Positions 8,614 through 17,587 of a stretch of DNA of 64,000 nucleotides are shown piece by piece. The stretch spans positions 1,695,448-1,759,447 of the forward strand of contig NZ_CM000961.1 of NCBI RefSeq assembly GCF_000143825.1, read 5' to 3'. Position 1 is the stretch's first letter; every line of letters begins with the position of its first letter. The position numbers and the translations under genes are program-made. Origin of the DNA: Corynebacterium genitalium ATCC 33030. GTDB taxonomy: Bacteria > Actinomycetota > Actinomycetes > Mycobacteriales > Mycobacteriaceae. The notes beneath the pieces were generated by a model. The model did no database searches. It was not told the origin of the DNA and saw only the letters and a list, made by a program, of their open reading frames with translations.

Positions 8614-9678
8614 TTAGTTGGTGGCACTATCGACAGTAGCCGGATCGATGACTTGCAGCCCGTCGCCTGAGGCGGAGCCGAGCACGAGTGAGCCGTCTTC
8701 CAGCACTATGAGGCTTTGAGCATCAGCAACAGTGTTCAGCTTCCCCTTTTCCAGGGGTACACCCTGGGAAAGGTCATAGGCGGTGACCGTGTTGGTCTCG
8801 GTGGAGCTCACCCAGGCAAGACGGCGCTTCGAGTCCCACGCGACATCCCAGGGGCTGCCGTCGGTAGGCACCATTTGGTGCAGTCGGACGACTTCATCCG
8901 TGGTGTAGACCAGCATGCGGTTGCCGGTGGCATCGGCAGCCAGCACCATGCCGTTTTCGCCGAAGGCGACTTTGCCCACGCCCAATCCAACACGCAGTGT
9001 TCCGCCCTGGCGCCCTTCGACGTGAAGGTCTTGGATCGTGGTGTCAAAGCGGTTGATGCGCACGACTCGGTCATCGTCGTCCGTCTGCTCCTGCGCAAGG
9101 AGGTAGTCGGACGGACGGGCCACTGTGAAGGTATCTAGCTCGGTGCCGTCCTCGGCGTAGATCCAGACGCGTTCTTCCGTGTCGGAACCAGCGATGATGC
9201 CGCCGCCGAAGAGGGGAGCAGCAACAGTCACGTCGTCGCCGACGGGAACGATTGTGTTCGGGTTACTCGGGGCAGAAGGGTCGACCAGTTCGACCTCGTT
9301 GTGGTCCGCGCGCGCAACCGCGAACTTGCCGGCGTTCGCCGAGATGTCCGCGGCGTCGGGATCGATTGCGGTTTCCCGCGCATTGCCGGAGGTGAGCATG
9401 TCGATGTCGCCGACGAGCAGTTTGTCGCCAGCCCGCACACCAAGGCCGCCGTCTTTGATCTCGGTATCGGTGCGCGTTGCCGGCACGAGATCGATGTCTT
9501 GGATCGGGTCGAAGTCGATGACCTCACCCGCTGGGTCAGTTGCGTCTGGTGAGGCCACGGGCTCGGCGTTGCCCATGGTGTCCATCTGCTCCTCGCCCTG
9601 CTCGATCATGCCTTGGGTGCAGCCGGTCAAAACCAGGCTGGCAGAGACAACAACAGGCAAGAACACACGCTTTTTCAC
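8614..9678 (-). CDS. LppL-like beta-propeller lipoprotein
   Basis: A 354-aa exported lipoprotein: KKRVFLP, a hydrophobic core, and the lipobox LVLTGC at about residues 14-19. The mature part reads as repeated four-stranded blades ([64 protein letters not shown]), typical of YncE/NHL-like propellers. Function unknown. The neighbouring pyrD matches the mycobacterial lppL-pyrD pair, which guided the name. GTG 9678 was chosen because TAGGCT lies 7 nt upstream; an ATG at 9732 would put 18 polar residues before the signal peptide. Confidence 0.82.
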   Translation of the reverse strand: MKKRVFLPVVVSASLVLTGCTQGMIEQGEEQMDTMGNAEPVASPDATDPAGEVIDFDPIQDIDLVPATRTDTEIKDGGLGVRAGDKLLVGDIDMLTSGNARETAIDPDAADISANAGKFAVARADHNEVELVDPSAPSNPNTIVPVGDDVTVAAPLFGGGIIAGSDTEERVWIYAEDGTELDTFTVARPSDYLLAQEQTDDDDRVVRINRFDTTIQDLHVEGRQGGTLRVGLGVGKVAFGENGMVLAADATGNRMLVYTTDEVVRLHQMVPTDGSPWDVAWDSKRRLAWVSSTETNTVTAYDLSQGVPLEKGKLNTVADAQSLIVLEDGSLVLGSASGDGLQVIDPATVDSATN

Positions 9679-9774
9679 GGTTGTCAGCCTATCAACTGGC
9701 CAACCGCCACCAATTTGCTGGCCGTGCGCCATGATTGCCGGTATTCAGCCGCGGAGGGTATATCGTTGTGCTCC

Positions 9775-10623
9775 GTGATTGAAGCAGCTGAAAACATGTC
9801 GTGGATTCAGGTCATCGTTCTGTCGATCGTCCAGGGGTTGACCGAGTTCTTGCCCGTGTCCTCCTCTGGGCACCTGAGGATTGTCTCCGAACTGTTCTGG
9901 GGCCAAGACGCTGGCGCCAGCTTCACCGCCGTCATCCAGCTGGGCACAGAGCTGGCCGTTCTCGTGTTCTTCGCGAAGGACATTTGGCGGATTCTGACGG
10001 CCTGGTTCGCTGGGCTCGTCGACAAGAGCAAGCGCGGTTTCGACTACCGGATGGGTTGGATGGTCATTGTCGGCACCATTCCTGTCGGCCTAGCAGGCGT
10101 GCTGCTCAAAGACCTGATCCGTGAGAACTTCCGCAACCTGTGGATCACCGCGACGGTACTGATCGTCTTTTCCTTCGTGTTCATTCTCGCCGAGCGCAAG
10201 GGCCGCAAAACGCGCGGCTTCGACGAGCTGACCATGAAAGACGCCATCATCATGGGCCTGTGGCAGTGCCTCGCGCTCATTCCGGGCGTGTCGCGCTCCG
10301 GCGGCACGATCTCCGGTGGTCTGTTCTTGAACCTCGACCGCGAGGTGGCCACGCGCTTCAGCTTCCTGCTTGCGATTCCGGCAGTGCTCGCCTCCGGGCT
10401 CTTTTCGCTTCCCGACGCCTTCGACCCCCAGGCCGGTCAAGCCGCCTCCGGTATTCAGCTCTTCGTCGGGGCGGGTATCGGCTTTGTGCTCGGCTACATC
10501 TCGATTGCGTGGCTGCTGCGGTTTGTCTCGCACCACTCGTTCGCGTGGTTCGCGGCCTATCGCATCCCGCTCGGCGTGATCGTGATGATCCTGCTGGCCA
10601 CCGGCGTGATGCAGCCGGTGTAG
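9775..10623 (+). CDS. uppP: Undecaprenyl-diphosphatase
   Basis: Integral membrane phosphatase that recycles undecaprenyl pyrophosphate to the monophosphate for peptidoglycan and arabinogalactan synthesis. The two diagnostic motifs are present: [15 protein letters not shown] (Glu-rich motif 1) and the [14 protein letters not shown] phosphate-binding motif. About 282 aa and eight hydrophobic segments, normal for the family. GTG 9775 was chosen because TATCGT lies 8 nt upstream and corynebacterial homologues have a similar short extension; ATG 9796 is the alternative. The last 38 codons are repeated downstream (see repeats). Confidence 0.93.
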   Translation: MIEAAENMSWIQVIVLSIVQGLTEFLPVSSSGHLRIVSELFWGQDAGASFTAVIQLGTELAVLVFFAKDIWRILTAWFAGLVDKSKRGFDYRMGWMVIVGTIPVGLAGVLLKDLIRENFRNLWITATVLIVFSFVFILAERKGRKTRGFDELTMKDAIIMGLWQCLALIPGVSRSGGTISGGLFLNLDREVATRFSFLLAIPAVLASGLFSLPDAFDPQAGQAASGIQLFVGAGIGFVLGYISIAWLLRFVSHHSFAWFAAYRIPLGVIVMILLATGVMQPV

Positions 10624-10625
10624 CG
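10510..10625 (+). repeat. uppP: Direct repeat copy 1: 3' end of intact uppP
   Basis: The last 114 nt of uppP plus two bases after its stop. It is repeated at 11063-11178, offset 553 bp, with only four mismatches (CGG/CGC, TTT/TTC, GTC/GTG, GCC/GCG), all of them synonymous in the uppP frame. Confidence 0.95.
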
Positions 10626-10764
10626 GGCTTGCGATTCGTTGTCGCACCCTAGGGGCCGGCCTGCGAACAAGTTCGAGTTTCGTAATATCTCAGATCGAAG
10701 CCACGTTGTATCGGTGACATCTCGCAACTAGCGTTGGGCTCGATAGGAAGAGGAAACTTGGCAC

Positions 10765-10962
10765 ATGACTTTGCGTAACTTGAGATTCTTCGCGATGTTG
10801 TCTTTGCTTTCAATCTTCGGATTGTTTGTGGCCCGGCAGTATTTCGGGCTCAGTGAGCCCTTAGCTTCTCGCCTAATGCTGGTTGCGGTGGTGGCGGCAA
10901 TTTGTTCCTTCACCGCCTTGGGGATTGAAGGCTTCAAAAGCATGAGAAGGGACTCCAGGTAG
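10765..10962 (+). CDS. Small inserted membrane protein (65 aa)
   Basis: Two hydrophobic segments (LRFFAMLSLLSIFGLFVARQY and LASRLMLVAVVAAICSFTALGI) and a basic C-terminus (KSMRRDSR). A GAGGAAA sequence at 10748-10754 is a weak, slightly distant ribosome-binding site. The gene is visibly AT-richer than its neighbours and lies between the two copies of the uppP 3' end, so it was probably brought in with the duplication. No family recognised. Confidence 0.55.
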   Translation: MTLRNLRFFAMLSLLSIFGLFVARQYFGLSEPLASRLMLVAVVAAICSFTALGIEGFKSMRRDSR

Positions 10963-11062
10963 AACGCAAAAGTGTTCGACCGCCGGTATCCGTGCATATC
11001 CGGGATATCGTGCAATGCCAGGTGCGGTGAGCTTTCACTCGGCTGAGCTCGATTAATGTGCT

Positions 11063-11178
11063 TGGCTGCTGCGCTTCGTGTCGCACCACTCGTTCGCGTG
11101 GTTCGCGGCGTATCGCATCCCGCTCGGCGTGATCGTGATGATCCTGCTGGCCACCGGCGTGATGCAGCCGGTGTAGCG
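11063..11178 (+). repeat. Direct repeat copy 2: orphan uppP 3' end
   Basis: A 116-bp near-copy of the uppP terminus, without the rest of the gene. It keeps the uppP reading frame and its TAG stop (11174-11176) and differs from copy 1 only at synonymous sites. It leads directly into the mshC promoter, so this copy probably marks the ancestral uppP-mshC junction. Confidence 0.93.
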
Positions 11179-11211
11179 CCGGTGCACATAGCAGTTCTGT
11201 AGGCTGACCAC

Positions 11212-12450
11212 ATGCACTCTTGGCCCGCGCCCTCCGTCCCCGCAGTCGCCGGAACTCCTGTCCCGCTGACCCTTTTTGACACCGCTGACCAGCAGGCCAA
11301 GGAGGTTGACACCACGGCCACGACCAGTGGCGGTGAAATCGGGATGTACGTCTGCGGCATCACGCCGTATGACTCCACTCACCTGGGCCACGCAGCGACG
11401 TACCTCACGTTTGATCTGGTCCACCGCCAGCTCAACGCCAACGGCCACAGTGTCCATTACGTCCAGAACATCACTGATGTCGACGACCCGCTGTTCGAGC
11501 GCGCCGAGCGCGACGGGGTGGACTGGCGCGAACTTGGTCAGAGCCAGACCGACCTGTTCCGCACCGACATGGAAATCCTCTCCGTCATCCCCCCGCGCGA
11601 CTACATCGGCGCGATGGAATCCGTCGATGAGGTCATTGCAATGGTGCAGACGCTGCTGGACAACGGCAGTGCGTATGAGCTTGTCGACGACTCCGGTGAC
11701 CACCCCGTCACCGACATCTACGCGCCCATCACAGCAACCGAGCAGTTCGGCTACGAGTCCAACCTCGACCGCGCCACGATGGAGGAGTACTTCGCCGAGC
11801 GCGGCGGCGACCCGGAGCGTACAGGCAAGCGCGACCCGCTGGACGCGCTGCTGTGGCGCGGCCACCGTGAGGGCGAACCGTCGTGGGAGGCCCGCTTCGG
11901 TGCAGGCCGGCCGGGATGGCACATCGAATGCTCCGCAATTGCGACGAATCGTTTGGGAACGCAGTTCGCCATTCAAGGCGGCGGCTCTGACTTAGCTTTT
12001 CCGCACCATGAGTTCTCCGCCGCCCACGCTGAGGCCGCGTACGACGTCCCGCGCATGGCCGGCCACTACGTCCACGCCGGCATGATCGCGCTCGACGGGG
12101 TGAAGATGTCTAAGTCTCTGGGCAACCTCGTCTTCGTGCACAAGCTGCGCGAAGAAGGGCACGACGCGTCCGCGATCCGTCTCGCAGTGTTCGGCGGCCA
12201 CTACCGTGACGACCGCGACTTCTCCTACGCCGTCTTGGACCAGGCCGAGCAGCGTTTGGCCAATTGGCGCGAAGCTCTCGCGAATGAGGTCAGCGAAGAC
12301 GAGGCGGTAGGTACCGTCGATAAGCTGCGTGCTGCTCTCGCGGACGACCTGAACACTCCAGAGGCGCTGCGCATTGTGGACGCAGCACACGGTGACCACA
12401 ACGGGATCGTTGCAGCTGCACTGGACGGCTTGCTTGGCGTGCGGGTGTAG
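11212..12450 (+). CDS. mshC: Mycothiol ligase: L-cysteine:GlcN-Ins ligase
   Basis: Joins cysteine to glucosaminyl-inositol using ATP, the penultimate step of mycothiol synthesis. It is a 412-aa paralogue of class I cysteinyl-tRNA synthetase that lacks the anticodon-binding C-terminus. Visible motifs: [20 protein letters not shown] (zinc Cys and HIGH-like THLGH), [15 protein letters not shown] with a second zinc Cys, [10 protein letters not shown], and the KMSKSLGN signature. TAGGCT at 11200-11205 lies 6 nt before the ATG, so it is probably leaderless. Confidence 0.97.
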   Translation: MHSWPAPSVPAVAGTPVPLTLFDTADQQAKEVDTTATTSGGEIGMYVCGITPYDSTHLGHAATYLTFDLVHRQLNANGHSVHYVQNITDVDDPLFERAERDGVDWRELGQSQTDLFRTDMEILSVIPPRDYIGAMESVDEVIAMVQTLLDNGSAYELVDDSGDHPVTDIYAPITATEQFGYESNLDRATMEEYFAERGGDPERTGKRDPLDALLWRGHREGEPSWEARFGAGRPGWHIECSAIATNRLGTQFAIQGGGSDLAFPHHEFSAAHAEAAYDVPRMAGHYVHAGMIALDGVKMSKSLGNLVFVHKLREEGHDASAIRLAVFGGHYRDDRDFSYAVLDQAEQRLANWREALANEVSEDEAVGTVDKLRAALADDLNTPEALRIVDAAHGDHNGIVAAALDGLLGVRV

Positions 12451-12474
12451 CGAAACTGCGCCACAATAGCGGGT

Positions 12475-12855
12475 ATGACAATCCGCGATCAGTTCCAGAG
12501 CGACGTCGACGAGTTCATCGACGACCTGACCACGTTTGCAACCGGTTCGTACCTGCAGGACAGCGATAAGGAACTGTGGGAGGAGCCGTTTGACCCGGCA
12601 GTCCTGCCGGACCTGAAAGAGCTCATCGAGAAGTACCTCGACGCCCTGGAGATCATCGGCGACGACCCGGACGGGGAGAAGCTGAACTCGGTCGTGGAAC
12701 CGTTCTTTGCCAAGCTCGACGAGTTCAACGCCAAGCACGCTGAAGCTGTCCTGGAGCCGGAGGAGAAGTCGGACTTGCAGGACCTTGCGTACCGCGCGGC
12801 TGCGGCCACCGGCGCTGACGACGAAGCACTCAACTCCCTTCCCGAGCTTGACTAG
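12475..12855 (+). CDS. Acidic conserved hypothetical protein (126 aa)
   Basis: A small, strongly acidic, mainly helical cytosolic protein with repeating Asp/Glu (VDEFIDDLTTFATGSYL, LKELIEKYLDALEIIGDDPDG, VLEPEEKSDLQDLAYRAAAATG). No motif that I recognise. CACAAT lies 7 nt before the ATG. The HAD hydrolase reading frame overlaps its last codons, so the two are probably translationally coupled. Confidence 0.72.
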   Translation: MTIRDQFQSDVDEFIDDLTTFATGSYLQDSDKELWEEPFDPAVLPDLKELIEKYLDALEIIGDDPDGEKLNSVVEPFFAKLDEFNAKHAEAVLEPEEKSDLQDLAYRAAAATGADDEALNSLPELD

Positions 12856-13540
12856 CCGCACACCAAGCACGGCGCCGAAGGCCGTGTTCTGGGACATGGA
12901 CGGCACGATGGTTGACACTGAGCCGCTGTGGGGCATTGCCACCTACGAGCTCTCAGAGCTGCTTGGCCGCAGGTTAAGCGCAGAAAAGCGCGAAGAGACA
13001 GTCGGCGGTGCCTTTGCGAACACGTTGCGCGTGTGCGCGGAGTGGGCGGGAGTCGAGCTTGTCGACGGTGATTATGACCGTTACCGGTCCTGGATGTACC
13101 AGCGGATGGGCGAATTGCTCGCCGGCGATGTGGAGCCGAATCCCGGCGTGCGCGACTTTCTCGCCTCTCTCAAGGGCGCGGGGATGCGGATGCTGGTGAC
13201 CACGAACACGGAACGCGAACTGGCGGACTACTGCATTGACATCGTCGGCCGTGAGTTCTTCGTCGACTCTGTCACCGGTGATGAGGTGGCCCAGCCGAAA
13301 CCGGCGCCGGACATGTATCTGCGTGCTGCCGAGATCGTGGGGGAGGATCCCGTCGATTGCCTCGTTTTCGAGGATTCTTGGGCCGGTATGTCCGCAGCCG
13401 CCACGGCCGGGTGCGTTGTGCTTGGGCTTGCCGAAGAAGTACCGGAAGGTGTGGTGCGGTTTGATCCAGCCGAGTTCGTCGGCGCTGATGCACACGATGT
13501 GTCCGCATGGTTCAGCGCTGCCCGGGATCGGATAAAGTAA
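12848..13540 (+). CDS. HAD-superfamily phosphatase (beta-phosphoglucomutase-like)
   Basis: About 230 aa with all four HAD motifs: [16 protein letters not shown] (nucleophile and acid Asp), LVTTNTER (motif II), [12 protein letters not shown] (motif III Lys) and [16 protein letters not shown] (motif IV acid). A helical cap follows motif I, as in PGMB-type enzymes. The substrate cannot be told from the sequence. The start is uncertain: TTG 12848 overlaps the previous stop by 8 nt; GTG 12884 would begin immediately at the catalytic strand, which is unlikely. hisE follows 5 bp downstream. Confidence 0.88.
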   Translation: MTSRTPSTAPKAVFWDMDGTMVDTEPLWGIATYELSELLGRRLSAEKREETVGGAFANTLRVCAEWAGVELVDGDYDRYRSWMYQRMGELLAGDVEPNPGVRDFLASLKGAGMRMLVTTNTERELADYCIDIVGREFFVDSVTGDEVAQPKPAPDMYLRAAEIVGEDPVDCLVFEDSWAGMSAAATAGCVVLGLAEEVPEGVVRFDPAEFVGADAHDVSAWFSAARDRIK

Positions 13541-13545
13541 CTCGC

Positions 13546-13809
13546 GTGAAAAACTTCGAGGATCTTTTCGCGGAACTGACCACCAAAGCAGCCGAGCGTC
13601 CGGCCGGTTCGGGCACGGTGGATGCTCTGGACAAGGGTGCGCATTTCATCGGCAAGAAGATCCTCGAAGAAGCCGGTGAGGTGTGGACCGCCTCCGAGTA
13701 CCAGTCCGACGAGGAACTCGCCGAGGAGATGAGCCAGCTGATCTACTGGACGCAGGTGATGATGGTCCACCGCGGCCTGATCCCGGACGACATCTACAAA
13801 TACCTCTAA
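13546..13809 (+). CDS. hisE: Phosphoribosyl-ATP pyrophosphohydrolase
   Basis: Second step of histidine synthesis: hydrolyses phosphoribosyl-ATP to phosphoribosyl-AMP. An 87-aa all-helical MazG-like protein with the conserved [10 protein letters not shown] and [14 protein letters not shown] helices that bind Mg2+. GTG start at 13546, with TAAAGT at 13533-13538 seven nt upstream (leaderless pattern). hisG follows after 20 bp, as is usual in actinobacteria. Confidence 0.96.
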   Translation: MKNFEDLFAELTTKAAERPAGSGTVDALDKGAHFIGKKILEEAGEVWTASEYQSDEELAEEMSQLIYWTQVMMVHRGLIPDDIYKYL

Positions 13810-13829
13810 TAGGAGCCCTGACACCCCCC

Positions 13830-14681
13830 ATGATCAAGATCGCCGTGCCCAACAAGGGCTCCCTGTCTGAGGCTGCGACCGGCATCCTCAAAGAAGCTGG
13901 CTACAAGGGCCGCGGATACACCAAGGCTCTCAACATTGTCGACGAAGCCAACGGAGTCGAGTTCTTCTTCCTGCGCCCGAAAGACATTGCCATTTATGTC
14001 GCCGGAGGCCATCTTGATCTGGGCATCACCGGCCGCGACCTGATGCTCGATTCGCGTGCGGATGTTGAGGAAATCCTCGATCTCGGTTTCGGTGGCTCCA
14101 CCTTCCGCTTCGCTGCGCCCGCCGATGTGGCCGAGAGCATGACCATTGCAGATCTTGAGGGCAAGCGCCTGGCGACCTCCTACCCGCACTTGGCGGCCGA
14201 CTACCTCGCCGACCGCGGCATTAACGCTGAAGTGATCCGTCTCGACGGTGCAGTAGAGATCGCCATCAAGCTCGGTGTGGCCGATGCTATTGCCGACGTG
14301 GTCTCCACCGGTGCCACGCTGCACCAACAGGGGCTTGCCCCGTTCGGGGAGCCGATTGTGGCAAGCGAGGCAATCGTGGTCAAGCGCACCGGGCGCGAGC
14401 TGACCGTAGAAGATGAGATCGTGCTCTCGCGCATCCGCGGTATTCTCACCGCGCACAACTTCGTCATGCTCGACTACAACGTCTCGCGCGACAACCTGCA
14501 GTCCGCGGTGGACATCACCCCGGGGCTGACCGGGCCGACGGTCTCCCCGCTGCAGCGTGAGAACTGGGTCGCCGTGCGCGCAATGGTTCCGCGCAAGGAA
14601 GCGAACCTACTCATGGACCGTCTCGCCGCAGCTGGCGCTGAAGCTATCCTCGCCTCGGAGCTCAAGATCGCGCGAATCTAA
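13830..14681 (+). CDS. hisG: ATP phosphoribosyltransferase, long form
   Basis: First and feedback-controlled step of histidine synthesis (ATP + PRPP). At 283 aa it is the long HisG type. The catalytic domain begins with KIAVPNKGSLSEAA and contains LDLGITGRDLML and the PRPP loop DGAVEIAIKLGVADAIADVVSTGATL. The last 75 residues (NLQSAVDITPGLTGPTVSPL onward) form the ACT-like regulatory domain that binds histidine. AGGAG at 13811-13815 is the ribosome-binding site for ATG 13830. It forms an operon with hisE. Confidence 0.97.
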   Translation: MIKIAVPNKGSLSEAATGILKEAGYKGRGYTKALNIVDEANGVEFFFLRPKDIAIYVAGGHLDLGITGRDLMLDSRADVEEILDLGFGGSTFRFAAPADVAESMTIADLEGKRLATSYPHLAADYLADRGINAEVIRLDGAVEIAIKLGVADAIADVVSTGATLHQQGLAPFGEPIVASEAIVVKRTGRELTVEDEIVLSRIRGILTAHNFVMLDYNVSRDNLQSAVDITPGLTGPTVSPLQRENWVAVRAMVPRKEANLLMDRLAAAGAEAILASELKIARI

Positions 14682-14702
14682 ATCTGGCTACACTGGGCAC
14701 GT

Positions 14703-16121
14703 ATGGGCTACAGAACAGAAGAAGATTTGCTCGGTACCGTCGACGTTCCCGACGACAAGTACTACGGCGTGCACACGATGCGCGCGATCGACAACTTCCA
14801 GATCTCGTCCGCCAAGATCCAGGACTACCCGGATTTTGTCCGCGGCATGGTCATGGTCAAGAAGGCCGCCGCGATGGCCAACCGCCGTCTGCACACCCTG
14901 CCGAAGGACAAGGCTGACGCGATCATCGCCGCATGCGACCAGATTCTTCACGACGGCCGGTGCATGGACCAGTTTCCTATCGACGCCTACCAAGGCGGCG
15001 CGGGCACCTCGGTGAACATGAACACCAACGAGGTCGTGGCCAACCTTGCGCTCGAGCTCCTGGGTCACCCGAAGGGGTCCTACGACGTCATCAACCCGAA
15101 CGACGATGTCAACATGTCGCAGTCCACGAACGACGCGTACCCGACTGGTTTCCGCCTGGGCCTGCACCAGTCATTCCAGGGCCTCATCGAGGAACTGGAT
15201 GAACTGCAGAAGGCGTTCCGTTCCAAGGGCGATGAGTTCCACGACATCCTCAAAATGGGCCGCACCCAGCTGCAGGACGCTGTCCCCATGACTCTGGGCC
15301 AAGAGTTCACCGCCTTCGGTGCCAATCTCGCGGAGGAGCAGGACCGACTGCGCCAGGCAGCGGACTCGCTTTTGGAGATCAACCTGGGCGCCACCGCAAT
15401 CGGCACCGGCGTGAACACTCCGGGCGGCTACCGCGACCAAGTCACCGCCGCTTTGCGCGAGGTCACTGGCCTGCCAATCTCCACCTCCCCGGACCTTATC
15501 GAGGCAACGAGTGACACCGGCGGTTACGTCATGGCTCACTCCGCCCTGAAGCGCGCAGCCATGAAGCTGTCGAAGATCTGTAACGACCTGCGCCTTTTGT
15601 CCTCTGGCCCGCGCGCCGGCCTGAATGAGATCAACCTGCCGGAGCGCCAGGCTGGTTCCTCGATCATGCCCGCGAAGGTCAACCCGGTCATCCCCGAAGT
15701 GGTCAACCAGGTGTGCTTCAAGGTGTTCGGCAACGACGTCACCGTCTCTATGGCCGCCGAGGCCGGCCAGCTCCAGCTCAACGTGATGGAGCCGGTCATC
15801 GCTCGCAGCTTGTTCGGGTCCATCTCACTGCTGCGCAACGCCGCGAAGACGCTGCGTGAGAAGTGCGTCACTGGCATCACCGCCAACAAGGACGTCTGCC
15901 AGGGTTATGTGGAGAACTCCATCGGCATCATCACCTACCTCAACCCGTTCATCGGCCACCACAATGGTGACCTGATCGGTAAGGAGGCCGCTGAGACGGG
16001 CCGCGGTGTGCGCGAGCTCGTGCTGGAGAAGGAGCTTCTCGACGAAGAAACCCTCGACAAGATTCTCTCCAAGGAAAACCTCATGCACCCGGAGTTCCGC
16101 GGCAAGCTCTACCTGGAGTGA
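14703..16121 (+). CDS. aspA: Aspartate ammonia-lyase (aspartase)
   Basis: Reversibly deaminates aspartate to fumarate and ammonia. A 472-aa fumarase/aspartase-superfamily protein. Signatures: [14 protein letters not shown] at the N-terminus, [45 protein letters not shown], and the mobile loop [12 protein letters not shown] with its catalytic Ser. The C-terminal ENLMHPEF resembles aspartases more than fumarases. TACACT at 14689-14694 lies 8 nt before the ATG. A C4-dicarboxylate exchanger follows, which fits fumarate/succinate metabolism. Confidence 0.96.
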   Translation: MGYRTEEDLLGTVDVPDDKYYGVHTMRAIDNFQISSAKIQDYPDFVRGMVMVKKAAAMANRRLHTLPKDKADAIIAACDQILHDGRCMDQFPIDAYQGGAGTSVNMNTNEVVANLALELLGHPKGSYDVINPNDDVNMSQSTNDAYPTGFRLGLHQSFQGLIEELDELQKAFRSKGDEFHDILKMGRTQLQDAVPMTLGQEFTAFGANLAEEQDRLRQAADSLLEINLGATAIGTGVNTPGGYRDQVTAALREVTGLPISTSPDLIEATSDTGGYVMAHSALKRAAMKLSKICNDLRLLSSGPRAGLNEINLPERQAGSSIMPAKVNPVIPEVVNQVCFKVFGNDVTVSMAAEAGQLQLNVMEPVIARSLFGSISLLRNAAKTLREKCVTGITANKDVCQGYVENSIGIITYLNPFIGHHNGDLIGKEAAETGRGVRELVLEKELLDEETLDKILSKENLMHPEFRGKLYLE

Positions 16122-16159
16122 GACGCAAACGGGGGTTAGCCTCGCCACAATCCGCCTCT

Positions 16160-16192
16160 GACCGCTCTACCAGCATGGTAGGGCGGTCTTTT
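16160..16192 (+). terminator. Rho-independent terminator after aspA
   Basis: Stem GACCGCTCTACC (16160-16171) pairs with GGTAGGGCGGTC (16177-16188) with one mismatch and a 5-nt loop, followed by TTTT. It separates aspA from the transporter gene, which must then have its own promoter in 16193-16245. Confidence 0.82.
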
Positions 16193-16257
16193 GCGTCGCA
16201 TACTGGAGGTATCGCAACTCAACAGAGCTCTCACTGTGCTCGAGAAAGGACCCCGTT

Positions 16258-17568
16258 GTGCTGTTAGTGCTTCAGCTCATCATCCTCTTCGGCGCCATCA
16301 TTTTGGGCGCCCGCCTGGGTTCCATCGCTATCGGTTTCGCCGGAGGTTTGGGCGTTATCGCGCTCGGCCTGACCGGCATGCAGGTCACTGCCGAAGACAT
16401 TCCCTTCGATGTCATCGGCATCATCATGTGCGTCATCGCTGCGATTTCAGCGATGCAGCTCGCCGGCGGAATGGACTACCTGGTGTATCTGGCGGAGAAG
16501 TTCCTCCGCCGCGACCCGAAGCGCGTGACGTTGTACGCGCCGATTGTCACCTGGCTCATGACCGTCCTAGCCGGAACCGGCCACACCGCGTTCTCCACGC
16601 TGCCCGTCATTGTGGAGGTGGCGAAGGAGGGCAAGGTCCGGCCGTCGCGCCCCCTGACGGTGGCGGTCATCGCTTCCCAGATGGCCATTGTCGCTTCACC
16701 GATCTCGGCCGCTGTGGTCTTCATGGCAGACCTGCTTGAGCCTCACGGCGTGGGTTACCTGCAGCTGCTCGGTGTGATGATTCCTGCAACATTCCTGGCC
16801 ATCTTTCCCACGGCATGGTTGGCCAACCGAATGGGCAAGGGCCTTGTAGACGATCCTGTTTACCGCCAGCGACTCGAGGAAGGCTTGGTCAAGCCTCCCG
16901 CCTCGCAGACCGGTTTCGCACCGACAAAGGGCGCGAAAACATCTGTGATCATTTTCCTCGTCGCCATTGTCGTAGTGATGGTGTACGCGACGATCATTTC
17001 CGATCAAGTGGGTCTCATCGCAGAACCCACGATCCCGCGCAATGAGGCGATCATGACCATCATGCTGGCGGCCGCGGCCATCATTCTCATGGTGACAAAG
17101 CAGCAAGCCGCGCAGGTTTTGAACACCCAGGTGTTCCGCTCCGGAATGTCGGCCGCGGTCTGTGTGCTCGGTGTCGCATGGCTGGGCACCACCTTCATTA
17201 ACCACTACATCGACGAGATTCAGGACATCTCCGGTAACGTGCTGCAATCTCAGCCGTGGCTGTTGGCGGTCGTGCTTTTCTTTGCGGCATCTCTGCTGTA
17301 CTCCCAGGCAGCCACCGCGAAGGCGCTCATGCCAGCGGCTATTGCCATTGGAGTTAGCCCGCTGACTGCAGTCGCCGCGTTCCCGGCAGTGTCCGCGCTG
17401 TTCGTCTTGCCTACATACCCGACTCTGCTCGCGGCAGTGGAGATGGACGACACCGGTTCCACGCGGATCGGAAAATACGTCTTTGACCACCCGTTCATCA
17501 TTCCGGGCACAGTGTGCATCATTCTCTCCGTCCTGTTGGGTTACGGTTTCGGTGCGGTGCTGATATAG
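16258..17568 (+). CDS. DcuA/DcuB-type anaerobic C4-dicarboxylate transporter
   Basis: A 436-aa inner-membrane protein with 10-12 hydrophobic segments. Typical Dcu features: LQLIILFGAIILGARLGSIAIGFAGGLGV at the start, YLAEKFLRRDPKRVT, LAGTGHTAFSTLPVI, the IASQMAIVASPISAAVV motif, and LYSQAATAKALMPAAI near the end. These carriers exchange aspartate or fumarate for succinate during oxygen limitation, matching the aspartase upstream. Start GTG 16258, with GAAAGGA at 16244-16250. Confidence 0.93.
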   Translation: MLLVLQLIILFGAIILGARLGSIAIGFAGGLGVIALGLTGMQVTAEDIPFDVIGIIMCVIAAISAMQLAGGMDYLVYLAEKFLRRDPKRVTLYAPIVTWLMTVLAGTGHTAFSTLPVIVEVAKEGKVRPSRPLTVAVIASQMAIVASPISAAVVFMADLLEPHGVGYLQLLGVMIPATFLAIFPTAWLANRMGKGLVDDPVYRQRLEEGLVKPPASQTGFAPTKGAKTSVIIFLVAIVVVMVYATIISDQVGLIAEPTIPRNEAIMTIMLAAAAIILMVTKQQAAQVLNTQVFRSGMSAAVCVLGVAWLGTTFINHYIDEIQDISGNVLQSQPWLLAVVLFFAASLLYSQAATAKALMPAAIAIGVSPLTAVAAFPAVSALFVLPTYPTLLAAVEMDDTGSTRIGKYVFDHPFIIPGTVCIILSVLLGYGFGAVLI

Positions 17569-17587
17569 GGCGCCTACGCTGGGAGGT

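Noticed and set aside
10664..10675. LexA-like palindrome CGAAC-AA-GTTCG in the uppP insert
   Set aside because: The actinobacterial SOS box needs four bases between the half sites; here there are two, so LexA binding is unlikely.
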